From: Galaxea fascicularis
Lineage: Eukaryota; Cnidaria; Anthozoa; Scleractinia; Euphylliidae
Assembly: GCA_948470475.1 (NCBI GenBank)
Contig: OX419337.1
Span: 39,624,616-39,688,615, forward strand
Reading direction: 5' to 3'
Length of the DNA stretch: 64,000 nt
Shown here: in pieces, positions 37,904-58,000 of the stretch
Numbering within the stretch: the stretch's first letter is position 1
Layout of the letters: each line of letters begins with the position of its first letter
Notes under the pieces: model-generated
Databases searched by the model: none
Seen by the model: the letters and a program-made list of their open reading frames with translations, nothing else
Told to the model about the DNA's origin: nothing
Made by a program: the position numbers and the translations under genes

Positions 37904-38046
37904 AACTTTGAGGTGGATAAAAACGCAGACCGCGGTGGACAGATTCCTACCTAATATTAAGTCATCCTTAACTGAATGATATGATGATAACCGTCAACAA
38001 TGATGACCTTTCAATATTGGAAACACTGCTAGCTGGTTAGTCAAGT

Positions 38047-38161
38047 CAAACCGTCTACACAAAATAAAGTAAATAAATAATCTAAAAGTTTATGCTTGTT
38101 TCAAAGTTTCTTTTTCCTTTCTTCACTTCTGTCGTGTCGTCATCGAAATAACTGTGCTACA
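38047..38161. repeat. Dispersed direct repeat, copy 1
   Basis: About 115 bases starting CAAACCGTCTACACAAAATA match 45951-46065 in the same orientation with roughly ten differences. The copies lie upstream of CNPPD1 and in its last intron. Confidence 0.8.
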
Positions 38162-38328
38162 ATGACAATGCTACTGATAATTTCCAAGTCTCTCTCGGTA
38201 AATGTTGCTTCGTAACCTGGCAGTATTGCATTGCTTACAGTCCAGTAGCTGTAGTTGGCGGGAGTGGTGGACAACTTGTAGAACGTTTCACATTTTGCCC
38301 CAAACTAAACCTTTAGTAAACGCTGGAA

Positions 38329-47365
<9,037 letters not shown>

Positions 47366-47543
47366 GGGTAATGTTGGGTACCGTGTGTCCTAGTGAAGGG
47401 GGTATTAACGTTGTTAAATTAATTCCTTCCAGTTTTGATTTTGTATTTTTTTAGGGAAATGGGAACCAAGGTTGTGCTGTAAGAAAAGTAGTCAGGAACC
47501 CATAACCTCTAAATCCTTGAGATCGAGGGCACCCAGTCCCCTC

Positions 47544-47892
47544 GGCCAGGAAATATTGTTTTTTTGCCCGGGGAAGAGGATTTCAAGTGACGGGGATGAT
47601 CGAATGGGGCAAAAATCCAAACCCAAAGGAAATCCCTGGGCGAGATATTAACCCCCCAAAAATTCTAGAACAGGATTGTGCTTTATTCACAGAACTACGC
47701 GGTCGAGATATGCGGGCACTGCCCCTAAAATATCAAATATATATATATATATACTGACCAAACAAATCCCAGAATCAAAATTTTCAAACCCCAAAGACGC
47801 CTTTGATCGTCCCCCGTCACTTGAAATCCGGAGTACCCCTCTCCCCCGGGCACCCAACATAAGTTGGGTGATAAAAACAATATTTCCTGGCC
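47544..47892. mobile_element. Foldback element downstream of CNPPD1
   Basis: GGCCAGGAAATATTGTT at 47544 and its inverse ending at 47892; inner TTTCAAGTGACGGGG also recurs in inverse. An (AT)n run lies at about 47738-47752. It fills much of the 47366-48272 gap, in which I see no gene. Confidence 0.65.
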
Positions 47893-48272
47893 GTTTAAAG
47901 GTAAAAGTAAGTCGCCAGGAGCCACCGAGCACAGTCCTGGGGGACAGTGGGTCAGGGGGGCATAAGTGACTGTGCAAAATTAAAACAAGTTTCATGTTGG
48001 GAAAGTCGAGTCGGTAAACTTAACAATCTTAAAGTAGTTACGTTACTGTTGGGTATATCTAACAATAACCATGCAGTGGTTTCAAGTTGAGCTTTGCTAG
48101 GAATAAAAATAATACCGAAATAACTAGTGTAAGGTATACACTATTCTGTTAATATGGATAAGCAGTTCCAGAGCTGATCATCCAAATAAGATTCTTCCTT
48201 GACATTTATAGGCTGCAAGGGCTAAACATTGAAGTTACTGTTAATTTCCTGAACCAAGCAGAAAGGTGTGAC

Positions 48273-49292
48273 TTATGATGTTGCATTTAAACCGTTTGGT
48301 GTTGTTGGGCGCTGAACGGGCACACCCGAGGTAGTTTTCTGGCGAGTTTGAGCCCGCGAGGCACTGGTCGTTACACTGGGATTAACTTGATTCCTTCTAC
48401 AGGAAAGCATGCGCACCATTGCCGTTCGGAGTTTCTTGTACATGATCGCGTAAATAAAGGGATTGTAGCAAGCGGATGATTTCGCGATATATGCTGGAAT
48501 CGAAGCGCCAACGTCGCTGACTGCACTTGGTTCAAACATTGCCACCACGGACGCAACGGTATATGGCGTCCACGCGATCACAAACCCCGCTGTCATGACA
48601 ACCGCAATCCTCACCATTTTCTTCTCCGCCAAAACGGTTTCCTGGGTAACGCGAGCACCCTCTCCCCAGTTTTTCCTTGCCTGCTCGCTTAGCTTTGTAA
48701 TGACTTGATAAGCTCTAAAGTAGCAGAAACCAATCACAGCTACCGGAAGTACAAAGCATGCAAGTGTTAAACAAAAAGCGTACGAGATGTAACTTGCTTC
48801 TTTTGACCTCCAGGCGATAGAGCAGCTCGTTCCAATTCCCTCCGGAACATAGCTCGACCAACCAAGGACGGGCATCAAACTCCAGAAGAATGAGTAACAC
48901 CATAATATAGTGGAGAGGAAACAGGCTTTTTTCAGACTGAACTGAGCCTCTCCATTATCAAAGAGTTTACAAATAGTCACGTATCGTTCGTACGCAGCTC
49001 CACTAAGATGCATCATGGAGCCTAGTGCAAAGAAAGTAGTGAGGAAACCGTATGCAGTACACCCTGCCTCTCCGAATGACCACTCGCCCTTTACATTTGA
49101 CGTGACCAGCAAAGGAAGAGCCACTACTGAGTACAAGAGGTCGCCAGTGGAAATGTTGAGTATAAAGATGTTAGCAGAATCTAGCAGCCGGGGGTTTATG
49201 AAGTAGGCGAGGCAAACGATAAAGTTGAGGATAACACCACAGCTCCCGATGATAGAAGAAATCACTGCGAAGACTGTGAAGGTGGCCATCAT
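48273..49292 (-). CDS. Opsin (class A GPCR, cnidarian type)
   Basis: Uninterrupted 339-aa seven-helix receptor. A retinal-linking lysine sits in helix 7 (PAYIAKSSACYNPFIYAI), corresponding to bovine Lys296, next to NPxxY. Other opsin marks are ERY at the end of helix 3, the helix 3 cysteine in FGEAGCTAYGF paired with the extracellular loop 2 cysteine in GWSSYVPEGIGTSCS, and the Glu in that loop at the bovine Glu181 position. The bovine Glu113 counterion position is Tyr, as in most non-vertebrate opsins, so Glu181 probably serves as counterion. Helix 7 is followed by MYKKLR rather than the NKQ of transducin-coupled opsins. The start chosen is the first ATG of an ATGATGGCC pair (49292). Upstream codons run into a splice acceptor (exon begins 49305), so a 5' non-coding exon is likely. 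Membrane light sensing is the family role; the subclass and G protein are not determined. Confidence 0.9.
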   Translation of the reverse strand: MMATFTVFAVISSIIGSCGVILNFIVCLAYFINPRLLDSANIFILNISTGDLLYSVVALPLLVTSNVKGEWSFGEAGCTAYGFLTTFFALGSMMHLSGAAYERYVTICKLFDNGEAQFSLKKACFLSTILWCYSFFWSLMPVLGWSSYVPEGIGTSCSIAWRSKEASYISYAFCLTLACFVLPVAVIGFCYFRAYQVITKLSEQARKNWGEGARVTQETVLAEKKMVRIAVVMTAGFVIAWTPYTVASVVAMFEPSAVSDVGASIPAYIAKSSACYNPFIYAIMYKKLRTAMVRMLSCRRNQVNPSVTTSASRAQTRQKTTSGVPVQRPTTPNGLNATS

Positions 49293-49766
49293 TGTCAGCC
49301 TTAATCTGGAAAACAACGATAGATAGCCATCAGTCTATGCTGCAAATATTTTACATTCACAGTTCTGTTTGGTCACCCCAGTTTCTTACCTAACGCTGGA
49401 TACAGCCTACACCCAACCAAAAAGGTTTTTAGCGCTTGTTCAATGACTTGATTATCTTACCTTATAGCTTTTGATTTTTAACACGCCCAGGAGCCCATAG
49501 GAAGGAGCCTCCATATGCACTGTATGCTTGAGTCAACCTTTGCGCGTATCTTACTAGAAAAACTAACGTCAAAAAGCAACGATGTTTCGACCGTTCAATG
49601 GTCATTTTCAAGTTGACAGTTGAAAATTTGTAACATGCGCTTATATAATCAATTTTTAAAAATGCTAATGACAGAGATAATGACGTAAAATTCGAAAATA
49701 TTTACATAGAAACAATACCAGAAAATTGCAGCAAAAATGATTAAAGAACGCCAATGCGAAAGAGAC

Positions 49767-50079
49767 AATGGCCCTTTTTATAGCTGCAGATGCATTATCC
49801 GTCCAGACGAATTATACGTCTGTCATTTTATCCGACTAGTGTAAAGACGGGACGAACTATATGAAATGCAAAATCCATCTGGGACGAGCTTGGACAAACG
49901 TTTGTTCTGTGTCTGTTTAGTTCGACTAGTAAAAAGACGGGCACCAGACGAATTATCCGCTTTAGTACGTCTTGAAAGACGCCCGTCTTTATACTTGTCG
50001 AACTAAACGGACGCACTACAAATGTTTGCCCAAGTTCGTCCCAGGCGGGTTATGCGTCTCTAGTATAAAAATGGCCAAT
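49767..50079. mobile_element. Imperfect foldback element
   Basis: Sequence folds on itself over about 310 bases: GTTCGACTAGTAAAAAGACG matches the inverse of GTCTTTATACTTGTCGAAC, and GGACGAGCTTGGACAAACG matches the inverse of the sequence near 50020-50045. No ORF. Confidence 0.6.
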
Positions 50080-50344
50080 ATTAAAAGTGAATTTATAGGG
50101 TAAATACTTTAGCGCGGATCGAATCACTCTTTTGAACGTTAGTTTTTATAGTAAAATCCGTTTTTAAAAATTGGTTGATCCGTACTTTTTGACAATGACT
50201 TTATTGTGATTTATCCTTCATTCTCTATTCTTTGTCATTGTCATGGCCCATGACAATGTCTTTATTCTGATTGGACATTCTAAACAGAGCGCAGTAAATT
50301 ATTGAGACGAGCAAAAAGAATTGTACTTCTGCCTTTCTCGAGAA

Positions 50345-50612
50345 AGCAAACGACAACGCCCACGCGGCCATCTCAAGGCTGAACGTAAACATCTGCCAAA
50401 TACAAAGATTTGGAAATCGAGGTTGAGAGATTGTGGGGGCTCAAAACCACAACAGTCCCGGTGGTTATGGGAGCCCTTGGAACCATCAAGAAGGACATGA
50501 AAAATTACACCAACAAAACGCCTGGGACATCAACACACATGAACTCCAGAAAATAACTCTCCTTTCCACAGCCCACCCTCTCAGGCGGGTCCCCTCCATG
50601 AAGTACAAGTAG
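50345..50612 (+). pseudogene. Retroelement 3'-end remnant
   Basis: Broken frames encode KYKDLEIEVERLWGLKT, VPVVMGALGTIKK and ELQKITLLSTAH, which I recall from the C-terminal part of reverse-transcriptase proteins in cnidarian retroelements. The related sequence at 52376-52600 (GALGMV) supports a shared family. Stops and frame changes show it is dead. Confidence 0.45.
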
Positions 50613-50639
50613 ACGATACTAGTATCTTTAACTCCAATT

Positions 50640-51640
50640 CAGACCCTGATCACTGTGTTGTCTCTGTAATGAATAGTGAACTGACTAAGGTTAGCTTATG
50701 GACGAAATGGAACAAACTTTCTGTTAAGCCTAAACGAAAATCAGTTCACGTGAGCTCCCACATTTTGTATGACAGTATAGTTCTCAAGCAAGTAACAGAA
50801 GTTAAGTTCTTAGGTGTTTATATTGATCAAGGTCTTACATGGAAATCGCATATTAGTAATATTTGTAAGAAAATCTCCTGATCCGTTGGTACAGATTTCG
50901 CTTCTTTCTATCATCAAACCCAAAAATATCTTTATATTAAACCTTAATTTATCCCTATTTAACTTATTGTACTACAGTTTGGTCTTCTACGTATGTAACA
51001 AACTTAAATCGCATTTTTTTTCTTCTTCAAAAACGAGCTATGCGAGCTGTGACAAATTCTCATCACCGGGCACCTTCTACACCTTTATTTGTACAATTAA
51101 ACATACTAGATATTTTTTAAAGTGAATTCCCTTTATATTGCAAAGTTTATGTTTTCTTATCACCATCGTTTACTACCCTCGCCGTTTTTAAATTTATTTC
51201 TGACTAGTTGTCAAATTCATAATTACGATACCAGAGCCTCACCTCATTTTCGACCTCATACCTGCCGAACTAATATCAAACAATTCACTATACTTTTTCG
51301 AGGGCCAAAAATATGGAATGCTTTATCATTTCCAATTACGTCGTCCCCTAGTTTATCCACCTTTAAAAGAAAGCTTCTTGATTTCCTCAGTTAATTGTAT
51401 GAAATGTTCGATTCTTTTTGTCTTTATAGTCTTGCCACTGTATGTTAATAAGTTTCAATACAATGTCTTTATAAAGTCTTTACAGTCTCAACACATCTCC
51501 GAGGGGACCTCTCAGTATAAGCCCTGGGGTTTCCTAAGGTCTCCTCACCACTTCTTCCTTCTCTTATTATTATTCACTGTACGCAAGCTTCTGTAAGCTT
51601 TTATTGTTATATACCTTAAGCTTCTATGTTGTATTGGGTG
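50640..51640 (+). pseudogene. Decayed non-LTR retrotransposon reverse-transcriptase fragment
   Basis: The segment WNKLSVKPKR...VTEVKFLGVYIDQGLTWKSHIS is the thumb-side end of a non-LTR reverse transcriptase. After frame shifts and stops, frames with HNYDTRAS, RTNIKQFTILFRGPKIWNAL and FKRKLLDFLS follow, in the usual order of CR1/jockey-like ORF2 C-termini. The start of ORF2 is absent (5' truncated). Confidence 0.75.
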
Positions 51641-51649
51641 AAATAAATA

Positions 51650-52600
51650 AAACAGGAGGTGTCGCCTGCGTGTGAGAGAGAGGAAACGGTGGCACATGTG
51701 GTGGCAGAATGTAAGAAACTCGCGCAAACTGAGTATTACAAGAACTGGAGACACGATAAAGTTGCTCAAGGGATACACTGGCGTCTCTGTTAGGCTTAAG
51801 TTAGGCTTCGAGAGAGGCAAAACATGGTATGGCCATACACGGATACGCCTGAGCCGGTTTTTGAGTCAGAGAACTCGAAGATCTTGTGGGACTTTAAAGT
51901 TGAAACAGATTTGACGGTGGAGGCAAACAAGCCTGACATGTAGTGATGGAAATGTCTCATAATAGATATCGCGTGTCCTTTCGAAACAAGAATCTCTGAG
52001 GCTGCGTTCACACTTGGTGCCCGAGTACGATTCTTGATGGGCACTATTGTGAACACACCTTTTTTCAAGTACCCACGCCAGAATTCAGGCACGGTGCCCG
52101 TGCCCGAGTACAAGGTCTCGACCTTGTACTGGGCACTGATTCCTTGTGTGCACACGTTTTTCGTTAGTTCCCTGGCACTTAACTCACAAACCACTGCTTT
52201 GTGTACCCACAATTCCTTGCTATGCTGAAGGGTGGTGTAGCTTTCAAAATAGCATCCGACGGAGTGAATGTGAACATATCAACATATCGGGTGCCCACTG
52301 TCTGAACACAGCACCATTTTGTGCTAGTACCCGAGCACTAGTGCTCGGGCACCAAGTGTGAAGCCTGAGAAGGAAAAGGAAAAAATGGAAAAGTAACAGG
52401 ATTTGACGAGGGAACTCAAGGATGTCACCATCGCACCCGTGATTATTGGTGCCCTTGGAATGGTGTCAAGCAGCCGAGGAAATGTTTGCAGGTGTTGAAC
52501 GTAGCCAATGTGCTAGAGCTACAACAGAAAGTATGCCTCTTGGGAACAGCAGGGATCCTTAGAAGAGTTTTGAACACGAATAAGTCACACCAACATTAAG
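51650..52600 (+). pseudogene. Retroelement C-terminal remnant split by a MITE
   Basis: Frames encode EEETVAHVVAECKKLAQTEY, then segments such as KILWDFKVETDL and CLIIDIACPFETRI, then after the insertion at 52001-52364 DLTRELKDVTIAPVIIGALG and KVCLLGTAGILRRVL. The order fits the C-terminal end of a cnidarian retroelement polyprotein; it is broken by stops and frame shifts as well as by the insertion. Confidence 0.55.
52001..52364. mobile_element. 364-bp MITE with 5-bp target duplication
   Basis: Ends GCTGCGTTCACACTTGGTGC and the inverse (CACCAAGTGTGAAGC) are flanked by CTGAG at 51996-52000 and 52365-52369. Confidence 0.75.
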
Positions 52601-54398
52601 AAGAGGGAACGTAGGCACTCAAGGCCCAGGTTGAATATTCTTAATTTTCTACCGATTTTAGGCTTAAAATATTCTTATGTATATTCTTAGATTACAGCCG
52701 GTATGAAGCCTGACATGACACATCTAATTTCTTGCAGAAATGTTATTAGCATCGAAAATACGGCTTGTACTAGTGCTGTTTTTGTTTTTGTGGCTAGTTT
52801 TGCTGTGTAGATAAAAGGAAGAATTTTATACGGTTTAGTTGAAAACGTACATTGTACTGTGTTTACAAATTTACGCCATACAATTATTTACTTTTTCAAA
52901 TATCACACGGGCTTATTTTAAAACTGAATTTGGCAAATTTCAGCCTCGATATTCTTTTTAAAAAAAAAGTGTATTGAACTTGCGCTATCAAGTGAACATT
53001 CAATTTGTTGACTCGTGCCGCAGTGATCTATCAGTCGGTCTTCCGTGCTGGATTGGTGTGGGACAGGTTATTTAACTTTTAAACAAATTATGTTTACCCT
53101 AAAACGCACCAAGTGTACACGCAGAAGAGAGAAGATAGATACCTGGCTTTGATTATAGCAAATGAAACAAGGTGAAAATTGATTACCTGAACTTCAAAGT
53201 CAAAAGATACCTAAGTTGGGTATGACCCCGGCTGATTTCAACCTGAGTTTGAAAGCCACAGCGACCGCTGAGGTGACTACCGGCTTGGGATTGTCTTGAT
53301 CGGTATCGGCTTAAAACCTCTATACGTCCTGGCTGTGCCCTCAGTAAGCAAAACCAGACAATATGAAGTAGGAATCGGACACTGCAATAAAGGTTATCTC
53401 CAAAAACAACGAGACGGAGAGATATGATTTAATAAAAAAAAAAAAAAAATCGGCCTTCGCCCTCGTCCGGACAAACATCCGCTCGTCGGATTTGGAAATA
53501 TGTTAATATCTAACAATATCTTGATTGTTTGCCTTCTTTTTCTCCATGGAAGACACTAGAATCAAACGTTTGTGGTGATATCTGCCTTCTTTCTCACTTC
53601 AAAGTCGTGAAAACGCGATCAAAACGATCTCCGGTCAGGATATTTTACGCGATTCATGATTAACATGTTAGACATAAAACTGACAAACTTCCTTCCTTCT
53701 TTGCCACACGCTATATCCTCCCAGCAGCTGTTGAGGCTTATCTGATGGCTTTGTTTGCTTAACATTAAAATACAATGGCGAAGGTTTCATTAACCTAAGT
53801 CCGTTGAAGGAAACAAAATTTCTTTAGGGTCAATACACTGTAGAAATGATTATTCGCCTTGAATTTATCGGAAGCTTGAAAATTTGCAAAAACAGACAGG
53901 TATTAATAATAATAATAATTATAACACGACTAATTAACGGGTGATTCCTGTTTTACCAGAGTTCACAAAACGGTTCGAAAATCAGTTGCGCTTTAAAATA
54001 AGTAATATTATTATTATGTCTTTGGTGATCAGTATCAATAAAAATATCAATAGCGACGATGATAAAGAAGTTTTCAGAGGGCCAAATGATTGCTTAGCAA
54101 AGTATACCGACACGATATCAAAAGTTTTGAAGCCAACAATTTAGTCAAATAAGGAATAGGGTATCATTCTCCGTATCCGAACTCATGCGTGAGTCGTAAG
54201 GAAAGAATGTTCCTTATTCCCTCCCAATTTGGATACCAAAAGTCACAAGCATTTCGATGCCTATCTGCTCGGATGCTGTAGTGATAGACAGTTTTTTCAG
54301 ACTGCCGCCCGTGGAATTATTAAGGTATTGTCGTATCACAAGTGATCACGGTGTGCCATAGCTTGTCGATAATTTTGTGTTCAGTACTGAAACTGCCG

Positions 54399-54428
54399 AG
54401 AGAGAGAGAGAGAGAGAGTGAGAGAGAG
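54399..54428. repeat. (GA)n microsatellite
   Basis: Nearly uninterrupted GA dinucleotides. Confidence 0.9.
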
Positions 54429-54918
54429 GAGTATTTATTTGATGTCTTTAGTTTTTCTTTCTTTTTTTCCGTTTCTTTTATTGGAAAGTGCCAGATTCGA
54501 TGAAATAGCTGGAAAAGTGACAGCAGACAGAAGATTCCAAAACAGGAAATGAACGTTTTTACAAGGAAAGTTTGGTTTTATCAGCTGAGTGGCCATCGTT
54601 CAGGGATTCAAAACACTAACTTTTCGAGCGTTAGCCCATCGTCAGAGCGACGATTGGCTAATGCTCGAAGCGTCAGCTCAGTTTAAATCCCCGTACGGTG
54701 ACCAATTCAGTTTACGTATACCACTGGCCTACCGTACCGACGCAGCACCAAAGTTTCTTAAGAAACTTACCCCCTTTGTTCTTACAGTGAGTCGAACAAA
54801 TGATTTCAATTAACAATTAGACCCGTGGCCCTTGCGGGCTACGGGTCCATAGCCCATGAGGTGAAGCCGAATGGGCTATTGACCAGTGGCTGTCGAGGGC
54901 GAAGGGTCTAATTGTTTT

Positions 54919-55042
54919 AGTATCACCCAACTAGTCGGACAGCAAATGCAAGTTGAAGAAATATTTATTTGGGAATACAACGAAAGAAAGCGTCACTCTC
55001 GATTGCTACTCGAGGACTATCACTAATAGTCCTCTACTAGCG

Positions 55043-55078
<36 letters not shown>

Positions 55079-55092
55079 GTTGGGTGATACTA
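54919..55092. mobile_element. 174-bp MITE with TAGTATCACCCAACTAGT ends
   Basis: Left end TAGTATCACCCAACTAGT and right end ACTAGTTGGGTGATACTA are perfect inverses. The upstream neighbour at 54822-54915 has a separate CCCGTGGCCCTTGCGGGCTA palindrome. Confidence 0.75.
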
Positions 55093-58000
55093 ATTAGTGA
55101 TAGTCACCTAAACTACCCGAACATATCAATCTACGTTTAGCAAGTCAACACAGTGTAAGGGTTCACACAATAACCCTCAATGATATGAATGAGAATCCAT
55201 GAACAATTTTGAACCGCTGGAATATTGTTTCTATAATTACTGCTCTTTACAATTAGGGGGTCACCGTGCTGAGATGACATCTGCGTTTTCAAACATGATG
55301 AGTGAGAATCAGGTTGAGGTGAACTATGTTAATATATGTAGATAAATGACGATGCATTGAACCAAAGGCACTGCTACACCGTATGACAAATACGTATAGC
55401 ATCTTATGCCACACGTTTAAGCGAAAAATTAATATTTAGCATTATGTTTAAATTAAAAGGAAATATCTGTTTTTCTCTTGTTCTTACGTTTGCTTTTCCC
55501 AATTCCTGTTTTGACGCGACGGGACATTTTTCGCTTTCTTCATTATTTTCCGTTAATCGTTTTTGCCTGTTTACGAGCCTACTTTTTTAAAAGCCGAATT
55601 TTTCCTCATTTCTAATAAAAGCGTTACAGAAACCATGATGTTTGGATTCAGTGCAAAGGCTGAGTTCAGCCGCAGCTTTCGTTTAAACACTGTTTTAATT
55701 TCTCGCGCAATTTACATTTTATCGAGTTTTGCTCTGCACGTGCTAGGTTTGCGTTTGCCAATTCCCGGAAAATGCAATGCGATAACCATAACATAATGAA
55801 TATGTTGAGCCTGCCTCAATTATTTCCATACTTGCCTGAAGGATTGAAAAGGGAGAACAATTTTTGAAATTCAGGGCCGGACCAATGTCGATAACTTACC
55901 TTTACAAACTGCGACCAGGATCATACTCAATACCCCAACAGAGTCACATCCGGCGGCACAAGCTGACAGATTCTTTCTCAAAACCTAGCGAAGGCAAAGC
56001 ACATCGTCGACTTTACAGGAGTGGAATATTTGAATTAAGAAGTGACCATCTGCCAGTATGTTTTTGTTGTTTCCACGTTCAAGTCGGTCCCTGGGATGAA
56101 TAGTAGGCCCCCTAGCAGAAATATTCCTTCTATTTATCCACAGTTTAATTAATCGTTAAGTAACTACAAATGATTTTTATAATTTGGGTGTAGGACAGAG
56201 CATGGCAACGAATAGGAATTATGCGCTGAGGAGGTATTTGGTTTTTCTAATTAATTAGGCATGGTCCCTAGGACTGGTGGAGAACTCACAAACGGGTGAT
56301 AAGGAGAGATACCTGTGATTTTTTAACGGAATCGAAGGGTATAGTCGTCGTGATTATGTGTAGTATTTAATGTCTGCTAAAAGCTGTCCAATTTCATCTG
56401 TTTGTTTATGAACCAAGACCGACTTTATCAAAAGCCCTCAGGGACCCCGTTTGAACTTATTAGTCCCAATATTAATGGTGCTTATATTTAATTCCGTATT
56501 TTTGACTGAACGTATTCACAATTGATTGGTTCCAATTTATGCGGGTGAAGTCAATGCAATGAAGGCCAGTATTGACACGCTGCAATAATAATAAAAACAA
56601 AACTCCAACTGCGCTGACAGTGCCCATCTTGAATCGTTTTGACTGGCTTCGGGACCAAAACCCCCTTTCCAAGAATATTTTCTTCAAAGTTGTCGCTTCC
56701 CGTTTAACAAACAAAGCGATACCAAGACAAGAAAATGGGGACGATATGTTGATGATATTTTAGCCCTTTGGGGCAGCGATAAAAGAAGATGTAGATCGAC
56801 GACTTGGAAGCGATTGTTGGGAAGCGATAACTCAGGAGCGTCAACTATGATCTACGTTGAAGGAAGACTTTATTCTGGGGGAGGAGGTAGGGAGAAAATA
56901 AATTAAGAACTCGCACCCTGCAAACAAAGTAAAACTAGCGTCTTGTAGATTCGCACGGCTTCTCCTTGCCGCCTTTAAAATTGTAAAACAAGAGGTCCCT
57001 CCGGGAATGGAGGCGACAAATAGGAAACAACAAGAATGAAGCGACAACGAGTGACCGCAATTGGCTTCCGTATCATGGTCTATTTCTCTTTTCAACGTTG
57101 TATAATGTTTGCACATCTTACGCACTCTCTGATTGGCTGTGTAGTAAACTGCGTTATCTTGCACCCCGATCTCACACGGTCATATAACACCGCCTGTCAT
57201 TTGATATTAAAAGAAATAACAAACCTTAGCGAAAGGAAAATTTGAGAGAAGCTACATAAGCCCAACTCGTCTGTTTCTCGAGTTTGAATCACGGTCGCGA
57301 GTTATGGAGGAAAGTGGGCTGTTTTGTTTTTTGTTTTTTGTTTTTTCTTACATAAAAAGAATACATGTGTATGTGTGTTCTCGCATTATGTAAAAACGAC
57401 AACGGTTTCTTTTTAAGTTTCTATGGAAACTCCAGAAGGGAAAATGAAATCTAATTAATTTAGGATTTAAGAACAAATAGTAGATTACAACAGCTGACTT
57501 TTCAACTAACCGAATTTATGAACTAAAGGCGAACAACTAAACCCCAAAAAAGGGTCTTTCTTTTTTGTGTAGATAGGTGCATTTCAAGTTTGTTGAAGGC
57601 CCAAACTTATGGCATGGCAGTAAATCCTTGAAACAAAACATCAAAAGAGCCTCGGCAAGTGAACGATAAACACTTTTTTTAAGTGCCACTTAAAGTGTAC
57701 TTACTTGACCGCTGCTTTATACCTGTGGCTAGGTTTAAATCTCAGCAAGCAAGCAAACTCAAATTAGGCCAGAATTTGCGGTATATAATTGAAAGATATC
57801 CCGCCAGAAAGTTCCCTCTTGCGGCAAACCCGGATTATTATTATTTGATAGCTTTTAAATACAACGGAGCACTTCCATTTATGCTTTTACTTCTCTGGTT
57901 GCTAATGGAAGCTTTAATTGAAAAGTCATAATTTGCAAGTAATTTGTTGAAAGTAATTAACATCCAAAGTATGATCTTGCAAACTTACTCTAAGCGTATT

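Larger units (their letters stand above)
36991..38328. promoter_or_regulatory. Divergent intergenic region between SIPA1L and CNPPD1
   Basis: The first coding exons of the two genes point away from each other across 1338 bases, so both promoters should lie here. I see no clear TATA box or other named site. A foldback element (37612-37903) and one copy of a dispersed direct repeat (38047-38161) occupy part of it. Confidence 0.45.

Noticed and set aside
54589..54813. 74-aa frame (MAIVQGFKTLTFRAL...)
   Set aside because: It covers a dispersed repeat containing an internal palindrome (GAGCGTTAGCCCATCGTC); not a gene.
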